Origin: JAFGLZ01 sp964622545
GTDB lineage: Bacteria > Planctomycetota > Phycisphaerae > UBA1845 > JAFGLZ01
Direction: 5' to 3'
NCBI GenBank assembly: GCA_964622545.1
Contig: CAZUQM010000015.1
Coordinates: 1-64,000, forward strand
DNA: 64,000 nt
This document shows, one piece after another, positions 33,919-42,833 of this stretch. Numbering within the stretch: the first letter of the stretch is position 1; the number at the start of each line of letters is the position of its first letter. The notes beneath the pieces are model-generated. The model ran no database searches. It saw only the letters and a list, made by a program, of their open reading frames with translations, and was not told the origin of the DNA. Position numbers and translations under genes: made by a program.

Positions 33919-34014
33919 CGTGCTGGGGTTATCCGGCCGAGGGTGGCCGGGCCACACGAGGTGAGCTTGCCCGAAAACGGATTCGGGCGGACTTGGGGAA
34001 GAGAACCACCGATC

Positions 34015-34764
34015 ATGGAACGACCATTGACGCGAGCCGTCCAGGCCGGCGCGGGCCTGCTGGTGATCACCGTAGCCTATGCCATCTCGAGTCAGGCCCC
34101 GGCCCGGGCCGAGTCCGCGGACTTCAAGCTCAAGAAGAACGTCAAGCTCAGCAAGCCTCCCTCCAAGACGATCACCTACCCGCCCGACCGTTGCGTCCTG
34201 CTCGACGGTGGCATCCACGCCGTAGCCCTGCTCGACGACGACCAACTCGACAAGGGCCTCCGTCTCGACGGCAAGCCCGCCGAGACCAAGCGGATGCCCG
34301 TCGGCAAGCTCGGCACGGCCACGACCAAGCCCGGCGGCAAGCCCGTCGTCAAGAACCGCTCCGTGCTCATCCTGGCCCGCGAGATCGAGCCAGGCCGGCA
34401 CGTCCTGACCGCCGGTAAGGAGACGGTCCGCGTCTTCGTCGTCAAGGCGATGGACCGCGGCAGCGCCCCCAAGGACTGGCCCACGTACGAGCCCCATCCG
34501 CCGACGTCGGCCGGCGAGCCGCTCAAGTGCGGCCTCTGCCACGAGAAATCGACCAAGGGCGAGGCCACGGTCCTGGGGCCGGCCGAAGAGCCCGGCGTCT
34601 GCTTCAAATGCCACGACCAGGACGCCTACCTGCTCGCACACTTTCCGCACCGTCTCGAGACCTTCTCGGCCTGCGGCTACTGCCACCATCCGCACGGCGC
34701 GACGCGCAAGAAGCTGCTCGTCGAGGACGTCGAGACGATGTGCGTCCGCTGCCACGAGCTGTAG
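34015..34764 (+). CDS. Four-haem c-type cytochrome
   Basis: A 249-residue exported protein with an N-terminal signal or anchor (about residues 8-28) and four CxxCH haem sites clustered in the C-terminal third: CGLCHE (34528), CFKCHD (34600), CGYCHH (34672) and CVRCHE (34741). The spacing, with paired motifs and extra His residues (FPHRLE, HHPHG), resembles doubled-CXXCH or cytochrome c7-type domains. The N-terminal domain of about 130 residues is beta-rich and has no haem motif. Probably a periplasmic electron carrier; partners are unknown. The in-frame ATG at 33943 would add an unlikely extension before the signal. Confidence 0.85.
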   Translation: MERPLTRAVQAGAGLLVITVAYAISSQAPARAESADFKLKKNVKLSKPPSKTITYPPDRCVLLDGGIHAVALLDDDQLDKGLRLDGKPAETKRMPVGKLGTATTKPGGKPVVKNRSVLILAREIEPGRHVLTAGKETVRVFVVKAMDRGSAPKDWPTYEPHPPTSAGEPLKCGLCHEKSTKGEATVLGPAEEPGVCFKCHDQDAYLLAHFPHRLETFSACGYCHHPHGATRKKLLVEDVETMCVRCHEL

Positions 34765-34780
34765 GCGGCCCGACGCCGCC

Positions 34781-35803
34781 TCAGATCGTCACCACCACCT
34801 TGCAGTAATCGCTGGGATGCTCGTCCATCTCGGCCAGCGTGGTCGGCACGTCGTCGAGCGCGACGCGGTGGGAGATCATCTTCTCGGCCCGCAGGCGGCC
34901 GTCGACCATGGCCTGGAGGATTCGCGGGAACTGCCCCACGCTGTTCCGCGAGGCCAGCACGTCCAGCTCCTTCTTCATCATCGGTCCGTAGCTGAAGTCG
35001 AGCGGCTTGTTGCTCTGGCCCACGATGACCACCCGCCCGCCGGCGCGGACCCAATCGAGCGCCTGCTTGATCGTCCTCGGCAGCCCGACGGCCTCGATAA
35101 TGGCGTGCGGACCAAGCCCGTCGGCGAAATCACGCAGGGCCTCAGCGGGGTCCTCCTGGTCCGGTCGGATGGCGATCTCGGCGCCCATCTCGGCGGCACG
35201 CTCCAACCGGGGCGTCTCGAGATCGATCATGGCCACCCGCGCCCCCTGGAGCCTGGCCATCAGCATGGCCGACAGGCCGATCGGGCCGGCGCCGATGACC
35301 GCCAACGCCTCGCCCGACATCAGCTTGGCCCGTCGGACGGCGTTGGCGCCGATACTGATGGGCTCGACCAGGGCCATCAGCTCCGGCGGCATGGTCTTGC
35401 TCGGGCGGTAGAGCTTGTGCACCGGTATGGCCAGCTTCTCGGACATCCCGCCTTCGCAATGCACCCCGAGCACCTCGAGGTTCAGGCACGCGTTGCAGCG
35501 TCCCGCCAGACACATGTGGCACCGGCCGCAGTTGAAGTACGGCTCGACCGCGACCAGATCGCCCTCGACCAGGCCGGTCGCGCGGGCGTCCTCAGAGCCG
35601 ATCATCGCCACCTCGCCGGCCAGTTCGTGGCCCAGAATGCGCGGGTACGTCAGGAACGGATGCAGTCCGCGATAGGCGTGCAGGTCCGTTCCGCAGATGC
35701 CCACCGCGCGGACGTTCAGGATGGCCCAGCCGCGACGCGGCTCCGGCTCGGGGATCTCGACAACCGCCACATCCAGTGCCGCCTCGGCACGAACCGCTCG
35801 CAT
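34781..35803 (-). CDS. Zinc-dependent medium-chain alcohol/polyol dehydrogenase
   Basis: A 340-residue MDR oxidoreductase. The catalytic zinc site is in GICGTDLHAYRG and GHE; the structural zinc cysteines are in CGRCHMCLAGRCNAC. The coenzyme motif is AVIGAGPIGLSAMLMA, followed by a strand ending in an Asp (MIDLE), which favours NAD(H). This matches the sorbitol/threonine dehydrogenase branch, so polyols or sugar acids are likely substrates. A GTG (35815) lies 12 nt upstream in frame but overlaps the AGGAG. The ATG at 35803 is correctly spaced from it. Confidence 0.88.
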   Translation of the reverse strand: MRAVRAEAALDVAVVEIPEPEPRRGWAILNVRAVGICGTDLHAYRGLHPFLTYPRILGHELAGEVAMIGSEDARATGLVEGDLVAVEPYFNCGRCHMCLAGRCNACLNLEVLGVHCEGGMSEKLAIPVHKLYRPSKTMPPELMALVEPISIGANAVRRAKLMSGEALAVIGAGPIGLSAMLMARLQGARVAMIDLETPRLERAAEMGAEIAIRPDQEDPAEALRDFADGLGPHAIIEAVGLPRTIKQALDWVRAGGRVVIVGQSNKPLDFSYGPMMKKELDVLASRNSVGQFPRILQAMVDGRLRAEKMISHRVALDDVPTTLAEMDEHPSDYCKVVVTI

Positions 35804-35942
35804 GCTCTCTTGCACTCCTGATCGGATGGCCAGATCCTTCGGTCCGCAAGGGACATTCCCCTAAGGACCTAGGCGAAAGACGCATCTAAGTTGAAAAGGT
35901 GTCGGAAATCAAGCGGATGGGCGCGTTGCCGTGTCCGTGACG

Positions 35943-38030
35943 CTAGACGTACCCGGTGCTGAGCAGTTGGTCCGTGACATGCTTCGGGACGGGCCGATAC
36001 TCGCTCGGTTCCATGCTCCAGCTTGCCCGGCCGGCCGTCAGGCTCCGCACGTCCGTGGCGTAGCCGAACATCTCTGCCAGGGGGGCTTCGGCCACGACGA
36101 CACGGAGATCGCCGCGCTCGCGCGTCTCGGTGATGATGGCCCGCCGCGCGTTGAGATCGCCCGCCACCGCCCCCATCGACTCGACGGGCGCGGTCACCTC
36201 CAGCCGCATGATCGGCTCGAGCAGGGTCGGCTCGGCGGCCTCGAGGCACTGATGCACCGCGCGGCCCGCGGCCGCCTCAAAGGCGATCTCCGAGCTGTCG
36301 ACCTCGTGCTCCCGGCCGTCGATGATGCGGAAGCGAACGTTGATCACCGGGTACCCACTGAGCACCCCGCTCCGCACACCCTCCTCGATGCCGCGTTCGA
36401 TGGCGGGCACGTAGTCCTTGCTGATCACCCCACCCTTGAGCTCGTTCAGGATCTCGATCGACTGCCCGCTCGCCTCGGGCTGGAAGGGCTCGACAGCCAG
36501 CTTGACCACGGCGAACTGTCCGCGCCCGCCGGTCTGTTGGATGAACCGACCCTCGGCCTGGGCCGAGGCCGAGATCGTCTCCCGGTAGCTCACCCGCGGC
36601 GCGCCCACGCTGACGGGCACCCCCATCTCCTCCTGAAGCCGCCGGCACAGCACTTCCAGGTGAAGCTCACCCATGCCCGAGATGAGCGTCTGCCCCGTCT
36701 CCTCGTTGATACGATAGGTGAACGTGGGGTCCTGTTTGGTCAGTGCCGAGAGGGCCTCGGCCAGGCGGTCTCGATCGGCCGACGACTTGGGCTCGATCGC
36801 CTGACTGATCACCGTCTGCGGAAACTCGATCGCCTCGAAGACGATCGGCTGCTTCGGGTCGCACAGCGTGTCGCCCGTCAGCGAATGCCGCAGGCCGACC
36901 ACCGCGATGATGTCGCCCGCCATCGCCTCGTCGATCTGTTCTTGTCGCTTGGCGAACATGCGGAACATGCGGCTGATGTTCTCTTTCTTATCCCGTGTCG
37001 CGTTGAGCACCCGTGAGCCGCTCTTGAGCTTGCCGGAGTAGATGCGGACGAAGTTCAGGTCCACCGGCTTCTTCGCCACGATCTTGAACACCATCGCCGA
37101 GAACGGCTCGTCCGGATCGGTCTCGCGGATGCGAACGGGGTCGCCTTCCTTGTGGCGACGACCGTGGCCCCTCATCGCCGGGCGCTCCAGCGGATTGGGC
37201 AAGTAATCGACCACGCCGTCCAGCATGCGGCGCGTCCCGATGTACTTCAGGGACGATCCGCAGAAGACGGGCTGGGCCTCGCCGCGGAGCGTGGCCGCCC
37301 TGAGGGCAGCCCGCAGCTCCTGCTCCGAGATGGGCTCTTCCTGGACGTACTTCTCCATCAGCGCCTCGGAGGTCTCGGCGACCTGCTCGACGAGCTGATG
37401 TCGCCACTGCTGGGCTTCGTCGGCGAGGTCCTCGGGGATGTCGCGCTCCTCGAAGTTGGCGCCGACCTCCTGGGGTGTGAAGGTGACCGCCTGCATCGTC
37501 ATCAGGTCAATCATGCCCTCGAAGGTGTTCTCGGCGCCGATGGGAATCTGCACGGCAACCGGGTTCGCGCCGAGCCGTTCGCGGATCGACTTCACCGAGC
37601 CGTAGAAGTCGGCGCCCAGCTTGTCCATCTTGTTGATGAAGCACATCCGAGGCACGTTGTACTTGTTGGCTTGACGCCACACCGTCTCCGACTGGGCCTC
37701 CACGCCCTCCTTGGCGTCGAAGACGACCACGCCGCCGTCCAGGACGCGAAGGGCACGCTCGACCTCCGCGGTGAAATCCACGTGACCGGGCGTGTCGATT
37801 AGGTTGATGCTGTAGCCTTTCCAAGGCAGCGTGACCGCCGCCGAGTAGATCGTGATACCCCGCTCCTGCTCCTGTTCGTCGAAGTCGGTCACCGTCGTGC
37901 CGTCGTCGACCTCGCCCATGCGGTGGATGCGCTTCGTGTAGTACAGCACACGTTCCGTGGTCGTGGTCTTGCCCGCGTCGATGTGGGCCACGATGCCGAT
38001 ATTGCGTATTTTCTCTAGCCGAGCAGGCAT
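35943..38030 (-). CDS. fusA: Translation elongation factor G
   Basis: A 695-residue ribosomal translocase GTPase, the usual EF-G length. G-motifs: AHIDAGKT (G1), RGIT (G2), DTPGH (G3) and NKMD (G4). Domain II has VFKI, domain III GMGELHLEV, domain IV GGRGQFAVVKL, and a standard C-terminal domain V follows. The start at 38030 is set by homology (MPARLEKIRNIGIVAHID) and GGAGAG 9 nt upstream; the long upstream open frame is rejected. It stands alone, away from any ribosomal-protein operon, so it may be one of several EF-G paralogues often found in Planctomycetota. Confidence 0.93.
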   Translation of the reverse strand: MPARLEKIRNIGIVAHIDAGKTTTTERVLYYTKRIHRMGEVDDGTTVTDFDEQEQERGITIYSAAVTLPWKGYSINLIDTPGHVDFTAEVERALRVLDGGVVVFDAKEGVEAQSETVWRQANKYNVPRMCFINKMDKLGADFYGSVKSIRERLGANPVAVQIPIGAENTFEGMIDLMTMQAVTFTPQEVGANFEERDIPEDLADEAQQWRHQLVEQVAETSEALMEKYVQEEPISEQELRAALRAATLRGEAQPVFCGSSLKYIGTRRMLDGVVDYLPNPLERPAMRGHGRRHKEGDPVRIRETDPDEPFSAMVFKIVAKKPVDLNFVRIYSGKLKSGSRVLNATRDKKENISRMFRMFAKRQEQIDEAMAGDIIAVVGLRHSLTGDTLCDPKQPIVFEAIEFPQTVISQAIEPKSSADRDRLAEALSALTKQDPTFTYRINEETGQTLISGMGELHLEVLCRRLQEEMGVPVSVGAPRVSYRETISASAQAEGRFIQQTGGRGQFAVVKLAVEPFQPEASGQSIEILNELKGGVISKDYVPAIERGIEEGVRSGVLSGYPVINVRFRIIDGREHEVDSSEIAFEAAAGRAVHQCLEAAEPTLLEPIMRLEVTAPVESMGAVAGDLNARRAIITETRERGDLRVVVAEAPLAEMFGYATDVRSLTAGRASWSMEPSEYRPVPKHVTDQLLSTGYV

Positions 38031-38186
38031 GGAAACGGTCTCTCCATCCGGGCCTGCATCCGTCCGACGGCCAGGCCCACCAGCGAACTGGAGCATGAAC
38101 TTGTGTGTGTGATCCCAGGCCGATGACCCGACGTGGGCTCGGCCGGATAGGTGTGCTCCGGCGAGCCGGGCTACACCCATCGCAAG

Positions 38187-38215
38187 AGTATAGCATGCCG
38201 CGCGCCGCGTGCACA
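38187..38215 (-). promoter_or_regulatory. Candidate extended -10 promoter for fusA
   Basis: On the minus strand TGCTATACT (38195-38187) is an extended -10 with TATACT matching five of six bases. TGTGCA lies 17 nt upstream as a weak -35. The leader to the ATG would be about 150 nt. Confidence 0.45.
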
Positions 38216-38289
38216 GCCGGGCGGGCGCCTCGAAGCCCAGTGGTGGTCTGCGGTCAGGGGCTGTGATAAGATGCCAAGGAGGCACGACA

Positions 38290-38412
38290 ATGACGCCGAC
38301 CGTCCCCCGCACCCTCTTTCCTACATCGTCGTGCGTGGGGCGTACGCTCAGGCCTCGAACCCGCCGTGATACCATCATTCTTCGTGAGGCGGGCATCATC
38401 CCTCATCCCTAA
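38290..38412 (+). CDS. Candidate 40-residue leader ORF before the PIN-TRAM gene
   Basis: An ATG 7 nt after a near-perfect AAGGAGG (38276-38282) opens a 40-codon basic frame (many Arg, Pro and Thr). Its TAA stop overlaps the AAGGAG of the next gene (TAAGGAG, 12 nt before that start). This arrangement is what a translationally coupled leader peptide would show. The sequence resembles no protein I know and could be chance. The remaining part of the 394-nt fusA/PIN-TRAM gap shows only the fusA promoter candidate. Confidence 0.35.
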   Translation: MTPTVPRTLFPTSSCVGRTLRPRTRRDTIILREAGIIPHP

Positions 38413-38424
38413 GGAGTCGTCCTC

Positions 38425-39519
38425 ATGCTACTTACCGTCCTACGCGTGTTCATGCTGTTCATTGTCAGTCTGGTCGTGCTGAACCTCTACGGCATTAAGA
38501 TGGCCACCGAGTCGCTGAGCGTCGACATGCCGGTCATGAGTCTATGGCTCGGGGCGCTCGGCTTGGCCGTCGTGATCATCGCCCTCGACCTGCTCATCGC
38601 CGAGAAGAGCATCCTGGCCATCGGGGCCGTGTTCTTCGGACTCGCCGCGGGCATGCTCATCACGTACGGTGCGACCAAGATCCTCGACCTGTTCGTCGAG
38701 ACTTACGCCTTCACGTACCTCGAGAGCCCGCTGCTCAACCTGCTGAAGATTTTGCTGGGCATCTACTTCTGTTATCTCACCATCAGCTTTGTCTACCAGA
38801 CCAAGGACGACGTGCGGCTGATCATCCCCTATGTCCAGTTCACCAGGCAGACCAAGGGCGGACGGCCCTTGCTGCTGGACACCTCGGTCATCATCGACGG
38901 ACGCATCGCCGACATCTGCGACACGCGGATCATCGAGTCGGACCTGGTCGTGCCCAAGTTCATTTTGCAGGAGCTGCAGGGCATCGCCGACAGCGGTGAT
39001 CGGCTCAAACGCAACCGAGGGCGGAGTGGGCTCGATCTGCTCAACAAGCTCCAGACCAATCCCAAGGTCGACATCCAGATCCGCGACGAGGACGCACCCG
39101 GGGCGTCCAAGAGTGAACCGGTGGACAACCGACTGGTCCAGCTCGCCCGGAAGCTCAACGGTCGCGTCATGACCAACGACTACAACCTGAACAAGGTGGC
39201 CCAGCTCCATGGCGTGGACGTGATCAACATCAACGACCTGGCCAACGCCCTCAAGCCGATCGTGCTGCCCGGTGAGACGATGTCGGTCAAGATCATCAAA
39301 CCCGGAGAGGAGTCGGGCCAGGGCGTCGGTTACCTCGAGGACGGCACGATGGTCGTCGTCGAGCAGGCGCGCGACAAGATCGGCGAGACCTTGACCATCA
39401 ACGTCACCAGCGTCCTCCAAACGTCGGCCGGACGGATGATCTTCGGCCGCCTCGGTCCCGTCTCCGAGACGCCCAGGGAGCGACGCCAACGACGCCAACC
39501 CCCCGAGTCCAGGGCCTAG
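38425..39519 (+). CDS. Membrane-anchored PIN-TRAM domain protein (YacL-like)
   Basis: A 364-residue protein. Four hydrophobic helices (about 4-22, 38-60, 62-90 and 103-123) precede a cytoplasmic PIN ribonuclease-like domain with the acidic set D152 (LLDTSVIIDGR), E183, D234 and D252 (MTNDYNLNK). A TRAM RNA-binding domain covers about residues 283-340, and the tail is basic. This is the order seen in Bacillus YacL-type proteins, whose target is unsettled; an RNase associated with the membrane is likely. AAGGAG precedes the start. Confidence 0.9.
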   Translation: MLLTVLRVFMLFIVSLVVLNLYGIKMATESLSVDMPVMSLWLGALGLAVVIIALDLLIAEKSILAIGAVFFGLAAGMLITYGATKILDLFVETYAFTYLESPLLNLLKILLGIYFCYLTISFVYQTKDDVRLIIPYVQFTRQTKGGRPLLLDTSVIIDGRIADICDTRIIESDLVVPKFILQELQGIADSGDRLKRNRGRSGLDLLNKLQTNPKVDIQIRDEDAPGASKSEPVDNRLVQLARKLNGRVMTNDYNLNKVAQLHGVDVININDLANALKPIVLPGETMSVKIIKPGEESGQGVGYLEDGTMVVVEQARDKIGETLTINVTSVLQTSAGRMIFGRLGPVSETPRERRQRRQPPESRA

Positions 39520-39583
39520 AGGCATGTGGGCTTCTTCCGCAGCGCGTCGAGACCTTCCTCGCACCCGTCGCCGTGACGGCACG

Positions 39584-41161
39584 ATGCGATGGCCGGCTTG
39601 CCTCATCGTCAGCCTCGTGCCGGCGGCGTGGTTCCTCGGCTGTGGCATGCCGACCACGCCACCGCCCGCGCCGACCGATGAGCCCGAGGGACGTGTCGTC
39701 GCTACCGTCAACCAGGTCCAGGCCGTGCCCGTCATCTTGCCGCCCCTGATCGACGGCCGGCTGGAGGAGGGCATCTGGCGGGACACCCCCGGTTACCGCG
39801 CGTTCGGCCTCGTCGACGACCTGGCGACCAGGGCGCGACACGGCACCACCTTCCGAATCGCCTACGACGCGGCCAACCTCTACGTGGCCGTCGAGTGCGA
39901 CACCCAAGCCGGTCGGCGGGTCCAGTCACCGCCCCGACTCGATGACGATCTCGCCATCCGCACCGACGAGAGCTGCTGCATCCGGCTCTGGCCGGACGAG
40001 GGCGATCCTTCCGTGTGGTATGAGGTGGCCGTCAACTGCTCCGGGGCCGTATGCGACCTCCGGCGCCACGCGTGCGTGCCGTTTGAAGCGGTGGGTTGGA
40101 ACGGTCCGACCCAGGCCGAGGTGACCCAGGGTCTCGGCAGGTGGACGGTCGAGCTCCGGATCCCGCTGCGTCGCCTGGGTGTGGCCGAGCGACCGTGGCG
40201 ACTCAGCGTCCACCGCCGCAACGTCGCCGCCGATGAGCACAGCGCGCTCCACGCGACGGGCGCTGCGGGGCCCTGGCCGCCGACGCGCGTGCGGTTGACC
40301 TGGCCGGTTGCGGCCACACCGATCTTCGCCGCGCCGTCGCCGGTCCGAACGCAGTCCATCGCCGATATGGAGGCCGACGAGATAACCTGTCAGACCGGCA
40401 ACGCTCGCGTGCTCCGGAGCCTCGATCACGCACTGGAGGGACGTGCCGCCCTGCGCGTCACGGTCGATGAGGGCGGCGGTTGGATTCGCCTTACACCGCC
40501 CACGAGCAACTTCACCGGCTGGGACACGCTGCGTTTCGGCGTCTACAGGGCAGGCCCCGAGGCCGTCGACCTGGGTGTGAGGTTGACCGACGTCCTCGGC
40601 CGGTCCCGTACCGGTTGGGTTCGGCTCACCGATCGGGCGAGCGACGTGGCCCTGCCGATGGACCTGCTCGCGCCCGGCCTGCAGCTTCGGAACGTCATGC
40701 GGCTGGAGTTCGTTTTGAACCGCCGAGCCGTTCTCTGGATCGACGACGTGCGACTCATCCAGGACGCGCTCAGCCCACACGAACGGCCCGAGCCGGCTCC
40801 GAATCCTATCGCCTCGGCGGTCGCGGTGAGCGTCGACCCTGCGCTGAGCGAGGCGCTGACCCCGCCCCGCGCGGTCGTGGTCGTCGTCGATGTCCCGCTC
40901 TATCGAACGCAGCGCGTCCGGCGGTTGTGGCGGTGCGTCACTGACGCGAGGCAACCGATCGTGTGGCCGGCCGGTCTGTTTGAGGATGCCGACGCCGCCG
41001 CGCCGATTCGGCTCACGGCCTGTGTGGCCGCCGGGGGGCGTGCGTTCTTCGCCCGGCGCGACGTGCGGCCCGCCGGCGGTGAGGGCGTCGTGACCTTCTT
41101 GCCCGAGCATTTCGCCGGGGACGCCCCGTGGTCCACGCTGACGAGGACGGCCCAGCCATGA
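39584..41161 (+). CDS. Lipoprotein with CBM9-like sugar-binding domain
   Basis: A 525-residue exported protein. From the ATG at 39584 the N-terminus reads as a lipoprotein signal with lipobox FLGC and Cys at residue 20. An alternative ATG at 39524, 5 nt after the preceding stop, would add 20 basic residues. Residues about 50-240 look like a family 9 carbohydrate-binding or CBM9-like domain (PPLIDGRLEEGIW, IAYDAANLYVAVE). They are followed by a beta-sandwich (about 260-400) and a Pro-linked C-terminal beta domain. Its TGA overlaps the next ATG (ATGA), so it is coupled to the zinc-ribbon gene. Confidence 0.75.
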   Translation: MRWPACLIVSLVPAAWFLGCGMPTTPPPAPTDEPEGRVVATVNQVQAVPVILPPLIDGRLEEGIWRDTPGYRAFGLVDDLATRARHGTTFRIAYDAANLYVAVECDTQAGRRVQSPPRLDDDLAIRTDESCCIRLWPDEGDPSVWYEVAVNCSGAVCDLRRHACVPFEAVGWNGPTQAEVTQGLGRWTVELRIPLRRLGVAERPWRLSVHRRNVAADEHSALHATGAAGPWPPTRVRLTWPVAATPIFAAPSPVRTQSIADMEADEITCQTGNARVLRSLDHALEGRAALRVTVDEGGGWIRLTPPTSNFTGWDTLRFGVYRAGPEAVDLGVRLTDVLGRSRTGWVRLTDRASDVALPMDLLAPGLQLRNVMRLEFVLNRRAVLWIDDVRLIQDALSPHERPEPAPNPIASAVAVSVDPALSEALTPPRAVVVVVDVPLYRTQRVRRLWRCVTDARQPIVWPAGLFEDADAAAPIRLTACVAAGGRAFFARRDVRPAGGEGVVTFLPEHFAGDAPWSTLTRTAQP

Positions 41162-41757
41162 GCCTTTACGACATCCAGCATCTGCCCGAGGACGACGAAG
41201 ACCTCAATGCCCCGCCGCCCGAGCACCAGACGGTGCCCGTCGACATCCATCCGACCGCGTGGGACGACGAGATCCCCGTGCCCGGCAACCTGAACCTTCG
41301 CTGTCACGGCTGCGGATACGACCTGACGAACCTCTCCGAACGCACCTGCCCTGAGTGTGGGCGGCCGTTTCACCTGCCCGTTCCCGAGTCGTTCGAGCTG
41401 CACTGCGCAGAATGCGACTACCTGCTCACCGGTCTGACCACGCGGATCTGTCCCGAATGCGGCACCGGTTTCGACGTCAAGAGCCTCCTGTTCGCTCGCC
41501 GCCAAGGCTATCGCAATCCCCTCGCCCATCGTTGGCCCTGGGACGAGATCATCTCGTACGGCGTCGGAGCGGTGGGCTTCATGTTGGGTGTGGGCTTGAT
41601 GAGTGGTTTCAACTTGAAGGTCTTCGTCGTGTGCTTGCTCCTCACAGCGGGCCCGGTTGTCGTGGCCACCATGCGAGGGGCCGACTGGCATGTGAGCATC
41701 CTATGGGCCGGTCTGATCTGGGGTTTTTGGGGGGTGCTGATGATCATGTTTCTTTGA
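41158..41757 (+). CDS. Zinc-ribbon membrane protein, one module
   Basis: A 199-residue protein. An acidic N-terminus is followed by a pair of zinc ribbons (CHGCGYDLTNLSERTCPECG and CAECDYLLTGLTTRICPECG, each CxxC...CxxC), then two or three C-terminal transmembrane helices (about residues 135-195). The module begins with a conserved DDEIPVPGNLNL-type lead-in shared with the next gene. The start overlaps the upstream lipoprotein stop by 4 nt. I do not recognise a function; membrane-attached zinc ribbons may mediate protein contacts. Confidence 0.75.
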   Translation: MSLYDIQHLPEDDEDLNAPPPEHQTVPVDIHPTAWDDEIPVPGNLNLRCHGCGYDLTNLSERTCPECGRPFHLPVPESFELHCAECDYLLTGLTTRICPECGTGFDVKSLLFARRQGYRNPLAHRWPWDEIISYGVGAVGFMLGVGLMSGFNLKVFVVCLLLTAGPVVVATMRGADWHVSILWAGLIWGFWGVLMIMFL

Positions 41758-41786
41758 GGATCATCGTTCCGGGGGCCGGCGAGCCT

Positions 41787-42767
41787 ATGACCGCATCGCA
41801 CGAACGACCGTTTCGACTCCATCCCGATCCGCACCGGGCGTCCGGCTCGAAGGCGCGCTTCGACCGGTTCTACTGGGACGACGAGACCATGCCCGTCCCG
41901 CCGACGCTTCACCTCAAATGCGAGACGTGCCGGCGCGACCTGAGCGGCCTCGACAAGCGCGTCTGCCCCGACTGCGGCAGACCGTTCCACATCCCCATCC
42001 CCGAGGAACTCGGCCTATGCTGCCCGATCTGCGACTACTCGCTCACGGGCCTGACGCGACGGTACTGCCCGGAGTGCGGCAACGCGTTCGACCTGAAGCG
42101 GCTGCTCGGCGTGCCCGAGCGACACCGGATCCATCGGCGCTCTCCGGCCGGCGCCAGCACGCTCGGCGATTTCGATCGGTTTTACTGGGACGAGGAGATG
42201 CCCGTGCCGAGACACCTCAAGCTGACGTGTCCGGGGTGCCGGCGCGATCTCAGCGGGGTGCGTCGGCGTGTCTGTCCCGATTGCGGCCAGCGGTTCATCG
42301 TTCCCCTCCCGCCTCATCTGGGCCTGTCGTGTCCGGAGTGCGGCTACAACATCAGCGGTCTGACGACGCCGCGGTGTCCGGAGTGCGGATTCGCGTTGGA
42401 CCTACGCCAGCTCCTGGTTGTCCGGCGGCGCAAGCTGCGCGACAAGGGCAGCTTCTGGAACCAGCAGACCGAGTGGAGCCTGGGCATCGTTGTGTGGGGC
42501 CTGGCCTTGACGACGGGGCTGCTCACCGACCAGGACATCGCCTGCGTGGCGTTTCTTGTGGTTACCATGAGCGTGCTGCTGCCGATCTGGATGATGGTTC
42601 ACGCACGCATATGGCTTCACTTCGGGTCCTGGTCGGCCTTCTATCAGGTGCCCTGGTATGACAAGACCTGGTCGACGGGCCCGTACACGCTCTTTGAGAA
42701 CCACGGCTCGCGCATTCTCCTCTTGACGGGCCTGGCCTTCCTTGCCCTGATGCTGCTTCTGAGTTGA
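41787..42767 (+). CDS. Zinc-ribbon membrane protein, duplicated module
   Basis: A 326-residue paralogue of the previous gene, 29 nt downstream. It contains the module twice: a FDRFYWD lead-in, PVPPTLHLKC or PVPRHLKLTC, two CxxC ribbons, and an FDLKRLL or LDLRQLL end. That gives four predicted zinc ribbons, followed by about three transmembrane helices at the C-terminus. Together the two genes carry three copies of one unit, so duplication within and between genes is evident. Function unknown. The ATG at 41787 begins the conserved protein; the frame is open upstream inside the neighbouring gene. SD is weak. Confidence 0.75.
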   Translation: MTASHERPFRLHPDPHRASGSKARFDRFYWDDETMPVPPTLHLKCETCRRDLSGLDKRVCPDCGRPFHIPIPEELGLCCPICDYSLTGLTRRYCPECGNAFDLKRLLGVPERHRIHRRSPAGASTLGDFDRFYWDEEMPVPRHLKLTCPGCRRDLSGVRRRVCPDCGQRFIVPLPPHLGLSCPECGYNISGLTTPRCPECGFALDLRQLLVVRRRKLRDKGSFWNQQTEWSLGIVVWGLALTTGLLTDQDIACVAFLVVTMSVLLPIWMMVHARIWLHFGSWSAFYQVPWYDKTWSTGPYTLFENHGSRILLLTGLAFLALMLLLS

Positions 42768-42798
42768 TCCCGGTATGGCCTCGGTCTCCGGCCACCCT

Positions 42799-42827
42799 TT
42801 GAACCGGCCGGGCCAGACTGGTATCTT
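42799..42827 (+). promoter_or_regulatory. Promoter for the carbamoyltransferase triad, probably leaderless
   Basis: TTGAAC (42799-42804) and TATCTT (42822-42827) have an exact 17-nt spacer, and TG at 42819-42820 gives an extended -10. The expected start site, 6-8 nt downstream, falls on the ATG at 42834, and no SD is present. Confidence 0.5.
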
Positions 42828-42833
42828 CATCCT

